NCBI GenBank assembly: GCA_037447655.1
Contig: JBBHKE010001433.1
Coordinates: 62,001-126,000 of the forward strand
DNA: 64,000 nt
Direction: 5' to 3'
Source: Zygnema cylindricum
Taxonomy: Eukaryota > Streptophyta > Zygnematophyceae > Zygnematales > Zygnemataceae
Shown here: positions 42,181 through 49,863 of the stretch, piece after piece
Numbering within the stretch: the first letter of the stretch is position 1
Layout: every line of letters starts with the position of its first letter
Translations under genes and position numbers: made by a program
Notes under the pieces: generated by a model
The model's database searches: none
Seen by the model: only the letters and a program-made list of their open reading frames with translations
What the model was told of the DNA's origin: nothing

Positions 42181-43003
42181 GGTTATGGGCCCACGCCCAT
42201 GGCTACCCATTTTGGATGAATCAACCCTACCCATATTTGATGGTTCTAAATATTATTATTGGAGGAGTATGATGGAGAGCTACTTCAGGTCGAAGAAGCT
42301 AATGGATGTGGTGGATGGGACATGTGCTGAATCATCGGTTGGATGGGTGGAGAAGAATGATGAGTGTTTGTTGATTATGAAGCTATCCTTGAATGAGGAA
42401 CTTGTAATGATTCACCTTGGTCTTGAAAGTGCAGCTGAATTATGGAAAAGCTTAGAACGTGTATATCAAAAGACTTCTCTGTATCATTGGATGAGTAATG
42501 TTACAAAAATAGTTGAGTATAAGTATCATGGAGGTAGTATGTTGGATTATTGTATTGGCATACAAATATTGTTTGCGGAAAATGATATTGCAGGAGGAAG
42601 CTTTACAAATACTCAAAAGGCTTACATGTTAATGAAAGGATTACCTAAGGAATATAGGTGTGCTTTAGATAGATTAAGACAAGTTGATAAAATGGATTGG
42701 AACGTACCTTTAGCAGTCAGGTGTGTGTTAGAGAAAGAGGCTAATAACGAGGCTCTAAAGATTAGGGGGAATTTTCAAGGTGTCAGATCACAGTTTCAAA
42801 GAAATAAGAAAAGTTGTAAGGTAGAAAACTGTTTTTATTGTAATGATGTAGGACATACTTTCACGGTATGTCCCCTATATAAAAGTGCATGTGTCGCAGG
42901 AACTTTCAGGAATGGATGGGATGACAATCGAGTTCGACCCCCTAAACGAAGGGTTACACTTCCCGTCGACGAATTAGTATACCTGCCGATTGTTACTCTT
43001 TGA
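42155..43003 (+). CDS. gag: L Gag protein, intact (282 aa)
   Basis: From the first ATG that fits the family start: MAEKGYEQ is LTR-encoded, then QVMGP comes from the PBS. An open frame reaches further upstream to 42056 but has no ATG there. PIFDGSKYYYWRSMMESYF and VDGTCAES mark the Gag N-terminal core. A helical region with YKYHGGSMLDYCIGIQILF and LLMKGLPKE-like text (LMKGLPKEYRCALD) follows, then the CX2CX4HX4C zinc knuckle CFYCNDVGHTFTVC. It should assemble into or join virus-like particles and bind RNA. No stop or frameshift is visible. It is the only undamaged Gag in the window, although its element lacks all enzymes. Confidence 0.75.
   Translation: MAEKGYEQQVMGPRPWLPILDESTLPIFDGSKYYYWRSMMESYFRSKKLMDVVDGTCAESSVGWVEKNDECLLIMKLSLNEELVMIHLGLESAAELWKSLERVYQKTSLYHWMSNVTKIVEYKYHGGSMLDYCIGIQILFAENDIAGGSFTNTQKAYMLMKGLPKEYRCALDRLRQVDKMDWNVPLAVRCVLEKEANNEALKIRGNFQGVRSQFQRNKKSCKVENCFYCNDVGHTFTVCPLYKSACVAGTFRNGWDDNRVRPPKRRVTLPVDELVYLPIVTL
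42181..42195 (+). promoter_or_regulatory. PBS of element L
   Basis: GGTTATGGGCCCACG directly after the LTR; 14 of 15 bases fit the half-tRNA-Met site. Confidence 0.78.
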
Positions 43004-43112
43004 GATATAGAACATGAGTAAGGAAAAGGAAAAACTGTTGTCACCATAAATAGAGTGGAGATGGAGGTGACAGAAAAAGAGCCAGTTTTTTGTCACTTTT
43101 ACAAACGACAGA

Positions 43113-43433
43113 TTGGTGAGTGATGAAGATGTGCAAGAGGAAAAGGTTATTGAAGTAAGAATACTAGGAGGAAGTGAATGGGATTTAAAAGATGAAACTG
43201 AAAATAATTTGCAGGAGGAGATTAATACACTTAGAGAAAAAGAGAGGAAAAGTGTTAAGAAAATTGGAGTACGTGAAGAAGTTTATAATGCGGAAGAAGA
43301 AAATAAAATTGCGAAAATGGGAAAAACATCAAAATTCAGTAAAAAAACGAAGAAAGGAAGTAGAATTCAACGGATGAATAGTAGAAGGAAACGTATTCCA
43401 AAAGTGGTCAAAAGAAGACGACGTGAAAAGTAA
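43113..43433 (+). CDS. small charged protein in element L, unknown
   Basis: An open frame of 106 codons between gag and the PPT, where pol would be. Its N-terminal half is acidic (SDEDVQEEKVIE, DETENNLQEEINTLREKER, likely coiled coil). Its C-terminal third is very rich in Lys and Arg (KFSKKTKKGSR, RRKRIPKVVKRRRREK), like a nuclear-localisation or nucleic-acid-binding tail. I do not recognise a family. It could be a worn linker of a pol gene, a captured host fragment, or chance coding in purine-rich DNA. No ribosome entry or splice signal was identified. Confidence 0.35.
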   Translation: MVSDEDVQEEKVIEVRILGGSEWDLKDETENNLQEEINTLREKERKSVKKIGVREEVYNAEEENKIAKMGKTSKFSKKTKKGSRIQRMNSRRKRIPKVVKRRRREK

Positions 43434-43439
43434 CTTTAT

Positions 43440-44111
43440 GGAAGTGACTACCATAAACATTCGGTAATATTCGCGGAATTTTGAATTTTTGATCATTCTA
43501 AAATTGATTGAAAAATATAGTTTTTTTCATTTTAAAGACCTAGAATAAAGCAGCAGAATCAATGGTGTGTCTAGGAAGGACAAATTTTGGAAGAGATGGC
43601 CGCAAGGAGCTGGACCAGTGGAGACTTTGAGCACAACTTGCTGCGCTGCTATGTTGTTATATGTTGCTATGATGCCTTTATTTGACATCGCAAGCATAGC
43701 AGCTACCATGCTTTTACATAATTTTGGGTGCATGAAACTAAATTTTTGGGGGAGTATTGTTTCTGAAAAAGTTAGTTTCGCAGTTGCGCTGCTTTCTAGC
43801 GGCTACTCTGCTCTTATTTTATTTCAGATGTACGAAACTAAATTTTCGGGGGAGTGTTGTTTTGAAAATTCAGTTTAATGAGTACGTGTAGTTTCGTGCA
43901 TAAAATGTTTCATGGGTACTGTAAGAAATTTTAATGCTATCTTGATTTAATGTGGAGGTTCAAATGGATATGCAAATTGGGGGAGCAATGGTACTAATTG
44001 CTTGGGATTTACGAAATTATTTGAATCAGTGGTAACGTTAGCCGAAGCAGTGGTGACGGTGGAACAAAAGGGGAGAAGGGAGAAATGTAAACTTAGTGGC
44101 TGAGAGAGTCT
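43440..44111 (+). other. L internal 3' region with two extra PPT/LTR-start-like words
   Basis: No gene. Two sites look like a PPT followed by an LTR start: AAATTTTTGGGGGAG then TATTG (about 43740-43760), and AAATTTTCGGGGGAG then TGTTG (about 43841-43860). Confidence 0.5.
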
Positions 44112-44126
44112 AAAGGTTTGGAGGAG

Positions 44127-45129
44127 TGTTGGTTTTTGGAAACCTTTAGTCCTCTCTGTATCACATTGCTATACTTCTATGCTGCGCTGGTCACATCGCA
44201 GTCATAGCAGCTTGCGTACTAGGTACTAAGGTTATTGGAACGTACGGAATTGGACTTCAAGTGACGCGAAGAAACATAGACAAAGGTGCGGAATGTGTTG
44301 GAGAAATGGACGGCGGATCGCATAGCGATCTGATGATTAATATTCGATATGATTTAAATTGTACGTCGGCCGTAAGAAACATAATGCGGCGGTCAAACAT
44401 GTGATGAATTGGACGCCACCAAAGTTACAGACGGCTGCGCCATCAGTTTGGTGAGGGACACGAAATCGCGTCCATCACATGATATTTATTTTAGAGAGTC
44501 CCGATTGGTTTGACTAAATTTGTAAGACTTCTAAACATTTAACAATGTTTGTCCCGTGTACTAATTATTACTATAGATCTGAGGTACACTCACATTAATA
44601 GAGGTAGTTGATTGATTACGTACGGCTGGTATGCCTCCGTACAGTTAGTAGTAAGCTGTAGTGTATATTTGTAGGACTTAGTCATTTCTAGACTTAGGAA
44701 CTTTTTGGACAGAAACTGTTTATGCTCCTTTTTGGGAATTTCAACTGAGAATTGCTCTCATTTTTATTGGCATAATTATCTGGAATTTTGCATGTGTGTT
44801 CCTCCTTGTGTGGGCAATATTGTGGCAAATTTGCAGACCTATTGTGTGTGTGATTTGCTTGAGGCTTCATTGTGAAGTTGGTCAGATTTATCAAAGTTCT
44901 GGCAGGCTGTTTTTCTGCAACTTTGACTGAGTGTTGTGATTATTCGGTTTGGTATTGTTATATTAAATTTGTTGGGAATACTTAGTGGACTAGGAACTAT
45001 CTGGTTGAGTAGTTTCAGCTTGGTTTGGCTATTCTGTAGAATTCTGAGTGGAACCAAAAGAGGTTGTTTTGGGGTAGTCTGTGGTGCTTCCGAGGGTACA
45101 TTCAAGGCTGAAAAGGGCTATGAACAACA
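44127..45129 (+). repeat. 3' LTR of element L
   Basis: Starts TGTTGGTTTTTGG and ends ATGAACAACA followed by TGGCG. Hairpin at 44619-44642. Shorter than the 5' LTR by about 60 bp, mostly near its start where a CTGCCATGCTGCG stretch is missing. Confidence 0.87.
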
Positions 45130-45134
45130 TGGCG

Positions 45135-45473
45135 TACGGTTAGTGTCTAACTGTGCAAAATTGTACTTTATTAAATAAAAAAGTACAAAAAATGATTTAA
45201 TACAGGTCGTAATCATGTAACTGCGTTTTAACAAACCACGTATTGCAAACGTCATAATGACGTGAAATTGTACGTTTTGTAAGATTTTGTACGCGTACCT
45301 AATTTACAGTAGATATATGCAGCTCCCAAATTTACGCCCAAATTAGAGTTATTGATAAATTAGACTAGATTTTTTTTTGAAAAGGGTTGATTGCCCAAAA
45401 TAGAGTGAATAACTCTAATTTTTTTCGCTTTTTTACCCTAATTATTTCTTTACTCTAATTACGATTTGCGATG
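45135..45473. mobile_element. candidate MITE P1, right part
   Basis: Continuation of P1 after element L, ending CGATTTGCGATG then TA. Aligns with 56870-57276 (GTACC TATTTTA-like and AAATTAGAATTAT-like words in the same order). Confidence 0.6.
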
Positions 45474-45475
45474 TA

Positions 45476-46599
45476 GAGTGAGAAAAATTGATAAAACAAA
45501 ATTTGGAAACCATGGCATAATGTTTTAGAATTAGTGACGTCGACGCTATCATAAGTGAGCATGATGTCAAAATGTCACACACCCAAAACATCTACAATGA
45601 CATAAAGAACTAGACGCCTATAACTGTCGCCATTTTGTAAACGTTATCATTTGTCGCAAGTTTTGTATGTCACAAATTTCACCCATCTCTACATCCGTCT
45701 CAATTTAAAGTAACAAATTTAAGTAGTACATAAAATCTTCGTTAAAAAACAAAGTAACAAATTAAGTTAAGGTTACATGAGAATGTGCCCTTAACTATCA
45801 CGCAAAAAAAGCTAACTAACCATAGTGGTTCAATAATAGAGTGGAATTAGGAATTCCAATACCCCCCCCTCGATTGAAGCACGGAGTAAGCCACATAGTA
45901 CAAAAAAAAACATGTTTGTCGAAGGATGGGGAAAGGAGAGGTTTGGTAAGATTTTGTGCAAGTTCGCTTGCGATAGAGCAATATGACACTCAGACGATGC
46001 CATCAACAATTTTTCACAAGTGAAATATATTATTTGTGCCCCCAAATTACGACCCTTCAACTTAAAATACGATTTGAAAATATTTTTTTTCCATTTACGC
46101 TTATCAGGGTACGGTTTGATTAGTTCCAATCTAGAAGCACTAGATAAAAAAAAATTGTATACAAATCCTTATGAATCATAGAAGTCCAATTCGTAAGGAT
46201 TTCGCATTTTATGTGTAAATTTCGTTGTGTTTGTCGATTTTGTATTTTCCATAAATTTCTTATAGTTTCACAGTACCAACTTACACGTACCAGTATTGAA
46301 ATGTACATAAAGTGTACAGATATTGCATCTGTAAAAAAAAGTTCAAAAATCATAAAAAGAACGTAAAATATACAGAAATGTACAAAATTACACAAAAGTG
46401 TACCCTAAAAACTCTAAAAGGATGGAAAATCTAAAGCAAATTTACTAAAATATAAGGAAATGTACTAAAACGTACCCTAAAAACCCTAAAAAGTACAAAA
46501 ATGTTCGAACATTGTACGTAAATGTACAAAACATTAAAATTCGTTAAACTAATATATAACGTAATGTACGAAAATGTACCCCCCTTTTAATAACCCTAT
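45476..46599. other. unannotated AT-rich DNA
   Basis: No gene supported. 46260-46590 is full of short words around TGTAC (AATGTAC, GTACAAAA, GTACCCTAAAA) without a fixed period. A 99-codon minus-strand frame at 46129-45830 shows no family features. Confidence 0.45.
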
Positions 46600-47621
46600 T
46601 GCAAAAGTAAAACAAGCAAGAAACTTCCACAGTATACCGGTCGGAAACGGCAACTTCAACAAGTTATAACACACAAAACTAGCACAAACTAGGCTTACAA
46701 ATCTAATACAATGTAAATAGAATCAAAAGGAACACACACAAAATTTAAAACAAAAATTTTCCGCATATCTGAGTGATATTCACAATCAAAATTATCAAAA
46801 ACCTAACAAACAGTTTTTGATACAAAGTGTTCATAACTACAAAAATACCTAAGTCTTTCTCATATACATTAAAGCTTCACTATTGATCATACGGAGGTGT
46901 ACAAGCCGTACGTTAACTACCTGGCGCATCTAATATTGTGCGTATACCTAAATACATAATGTATATGATAAACAAATCACACTACGCTAATTTACTAATT
47001 GGCAAAGCGGCAAACATCTCTTCTACAAATATTTACACCAACATCAAATTCAAAATGCAACGTAGGATTATCACAAATCTAATCCTTTCTACGTCAACAT
47101 TTGTCATCAGTCCACCGTCCGCACACCGGATTTTATTGTTATGAGAGAACTCTCGGAGATGATGATGATGAGGATGCAGGTGTTGTCATCTCAAAAAACA
47201 AGAAGCTTTCACAAAAAACCGATCTGAAAAACAACAACTTCTACGATTGATAACTCAAAAATCAAAGACATTATAGCTCTGCAAATATACTACAATGTGG
47301 ATAACATTAAAAAGAATACACACACAAAATAGGAAGTAATTCTCCTTTAAGATCTGTGAGATATTCAAAGATAAAATTAGCAAAATACAGCATACACAAT
47401 TTTTGATACAAACTTTTCCGTATTCCAAAAATGACTAAGTCCTACTCATAAACACTTAAGATTCACTACTGATCGTACAGAGGCATACCTGCCGTACATC
47501 TAACTACTTGACTCAACTAATACTGTGCGTATACCTTAAAACACAAGGTATATCATACTGAAACATTTTACGCTAATTAACTAATTAGCTAAGTGACAAT
47601 TGCTGTTATACAAATATGTAC
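46600..47621 (-). repeat. two partial M-type LTR copies in tandem
   Basis: Minus strand. Copy 2 (47137-47621) ends like a family LTR: ATG ACA ACA CCT GCA TCC then a Ser run, and CATAACA at 47137. Copy 1 (about 46600-47136) has the same order: the ACGCACAGTATT region, hairpin, AAGTCCTA-like box, and GAAGTT-rich end. Each holds a hairpin (46890-46912, 47474-47497). They sit directly beyond the 3' LTR of M, so they are leftovers of LTR-LTR recombination or nested losses. Confidence 0.65.
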
Positions 47622-48482
47622 TGTTCTAAAACAATTGCTAAAACTGAAGACGATGAAGACGATGAGGATGTAAGAATAGTCATTTCTGAATTAAACGAAG
47701 CAAGAAACTTTCACAAGAACCAGTATGGAATAAAACAACTTTAACAGTTGATAAATCACAAACCAGATACATAATAGCTTTGCAAATCTACCACAACATA
47801 GATAGTATGAAGATACACACATATACAAAATAATAATTTATTCTGCCCACAGCTGTGTGAGATGTTAACCGATAAACATGCCAAAATAACATGCATAGTT
47901 TTTTACTACAAAGTGTTCATAACTCAAAAAATGTCTAAATCCTATTAATACACACTGAAGCTTCACTATTGAACGTACGGAGGCATACCTGCCGTTCATC
48001 TACCAACTTGATTCACCATTCTGCATATGCGTGAAATGACAAGGTATGTCAAACAAAAGGGATCTTACACTAATCAACTAATCACATAAGGACAAAGATC
48101 AAATCAAACGAATATTTTTATCTTTGTAGGATTCCATATTCCTCGTGAGGTCATCATTTATGTGATCCACTCTGACCAACATTTGTCTACGATCTCCGTC
48201 AACTGCCCACATATCAAATTCAGATTTGTAGGTGAACCGCCACGTGTCATTTCGGTCCTCATGTGTATCCGTATACCAACTAACGATTGTACCGGAATGT
48301 GTTCTCCCTTATACATTCGCGTGTTCCAAGAGTGTATTCACTAGTGTATTCCTCAATTTGTCACTCTAACACCAACTTTGGTTTGTATTGAACCGTAATT
48401 ATTGAAAAACATTCTTAGTCATGAAACCGTCTCTTCCTCACATTCAAAGGCCTGAGAGGACTAAAGCTTTCCTTAAACAACA
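47622..48482 (-). repeat. 3' LTR of element M
   Basis: 861 bp on the minus strand. Starts TGTTGTTTAAGGAAAGC at 48482 beside PPT AAAGCTTTAGGGGAG and ends TTTTAGAACA at 47622. It encodes a Gag start: ATG at 47683, then Thr/Ser-rich codons and GAA CA. Hairpin at 47974-47996, G-box near 48241. Confidence 0.78.
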
Positions 48483-48497
48483 CTCCCCTAAAGCTTT
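48483..48497 (-). promoter_or_regulatory. polypurine tract of element M
   Basis: The minus strand reads AAAGCTTTAGGGGAG before the LTR start TGTTG. Confidence 0.75.
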
Positions 48498-48529
48498 AGA
48501 ATGTGCTAGTCACAAAAACCAAATGCCTC

Positions 48530-49174
48530 TCTACAAAACTTTAATTCAGGTGTAGGCAAGGGTTTAGTCATCATATCAGCAACCATCTGTTCATCCTATA
48601 AATAATTGAGTTTCAAAGCTCTTCCCTTAACCTTCTCCCTTACATAATGTAGTTTGATATCAATATGTTTGCTATTAAAGTGATGGTTAAGGTTAGATGC
48701 AATAGCAATAGTAGCATGATTGTCACACCACACTATTTGAGATCTAGAATGAATAAAATAAATATTTTGGAGGAGAAACTTTACCCAATGTAACTTCTTA
48801 AAAGCTGAATTGGCCGCCATGCACTAAACCTATATTTTAGACGGAGCTTGCATTTTTTGAAGTATGTTCCTCTTGCAATTTTTCCCACTCCTAATCTTCA
48901 AAATATATCTAGCGGTTGAGCGTCGGCTTAGCATGTCCCCATAGCTTGCATCGCTCCTCGTCTGAAAATTTACTTCCTCTCCACCGAGAGAGAGTCAGAG
49001 GTTTCGAGTTCCTGGAAGATATTGAAGAACTCTCTTTGCTGCCTCCTTGTCCGACTCCCTTCGATTTTGCAGACTTCGGCTTAAAGCTCCAACAACTGCA
49101 ACAATATTCGGAGTGGTACACTTCATGAAGTAGATAAGACTCGCGATAAAATGCTTGTAAGGAATAGAGGACAA
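48530..49174 (-). pseudogene. M RNase H, C-terminal part of pol
   Basis: From SSIPYKHF.ASLIYFMKCTTPNI at the right, through KRVLQYL-like and the SDASYGDM-like area, to WVKFLLQNIYFIHSRSQIVWCDNHATIAIASN, HFNSKHIDIKLHYVREKVKG and the end near 48530. Several stops (the open part is 48820-48596). It matches the E RNase H at 53340-53985. Confidence 0.75.
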
Positions 49175-49179
49175 AGAAT
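49175..49179. repeat. target-site duplication of element E, left
   Basis: AGAAT, exact copy at 54753-54757. Confidence 0.93.
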
Positions 49180-49334
49180 TGTTGTTTTTAGAAAGCTTTA
49201 GTCCTCTTTATGCCTCAGCTGTGAGAGAGAGAGCTGTTCAGGACTTAAGCTATTTTTGGTTGAGTTCGGTTCAGTACTTACCGAAATTAGTGTGACAGTG
49301 AAGTTGGGAGTTCACGGTTCATTCACACTTGGGA

Positions 49335-49340
49335 CACGTG
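49335..49340. promoter_or_regulatory. G-box in the E LTR
   Basis: CACGTG within GGGACACGTGTCGTCAC, a dyad-like setting. Intact in E (also at 54168-54173) but mutated to CACGCG in F. Confidence 0.5.
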
Positions 49341-49553
49341 TCGTCACTTGGGAGAATGCGTGAATATGTCCTCCGTGGACGTACGGAAATTCGGCAGGAC
49401 CACTGGACTTCGTGAAGTCAATTCTACGGTGCCAAATCCTCTAATCGGACCGCTGACAGCCGTCGCCAACAAATAGTGACGAGGCGTGACTAGATCATTA
49501 TCACTTTACGTTGTCTGAACTTCGGTGTAAATATTTGTGATAGAATGTTAGAT

Positions 49554-49576
49554 GTACGGCTGGAATGCCTCCGTAC
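49554..49576. promoter_or_regulatory. GTACGG...CCGTAC hairpin in the E LTR
   Basis: Inverted repeat with arms GTACGG and CCGTAC and an 11-base loop. Repeated in the 3' LTR (54387-54409) and in F, L and M LTRs, about 40 bp upstream of the TATA box here. CCGTACA resembles the GTAC-core sites bound by plant SBP-box proteins; that link is inference. Confidence 0.5.
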
Positions 49577-49596
49577 AGCTTAGTGTAGTTTCGGTG

Positions 49597-49604
49597 TATA
49601 AAAG
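49597..49604 (+). promoter_or_regulatory. TATA box of the E LTR
   Basis: TATAAAAG in GGTGTATAAAAGTAGG. F and L have TATAGAAG and TATATTTG at the same place. Confidence 0.6.
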
Positions 49605-49863
49605 TAGGACTTAGTGAATTTGATTTTTAGGAACAAATGATATGAAAACTGTACACTCAGTTTTATGTAATTTCATTTCTACATATCTCACAGATTTGTG
49701 AGCGGAATTGATTGAAATTTTGTGTGTGTGTTCCTTTTTATGTTATCTACATTGTGGCAAATTTTCAGGACGTTTGCAGCGTTTTTCTGAAAGTTATAGT
49801 CTGTCAAAGTTGCTGTTCAGCCATCGGTATTTGTGGAAGCTTCCTCTCTTGATTTGTTCTACG

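Larger units (their letters stand above)
41117..45129 (+). mobile_element. non-autonomous copia-type element L (gag only)
   Basis: LTRs 41117-42180 (1,064 bp) and 44127-45129 (1,003 bp), PBS 42181-42195, PPT 44112-44126, and flanks TGGTG/TGGCG (one mismatch). The internal 1.95 kb holds gag and a basic charged frame, but no protease, integrase, RT or RNase H. This is the layout of terminal-repeat-with-gag elements, which must borrow enzymes from autonomous relatives. It inserted into MITE P1. Confidence 0.87.

Noticed and set aside
45830-46129. 99-codon minus-strand frame in intergenic DNA
   Set aside because: AT-rich, composed of homopolymer-derived residues, no recognisable feature.
49708-49863. 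Upstream extension of the E Gag frame before ATG 49864
   Set aside because: It reads hydrophobic codons in the LTR around the expected transcript start and is not conserved in C, B or L; ATG 49864 fits the family start.
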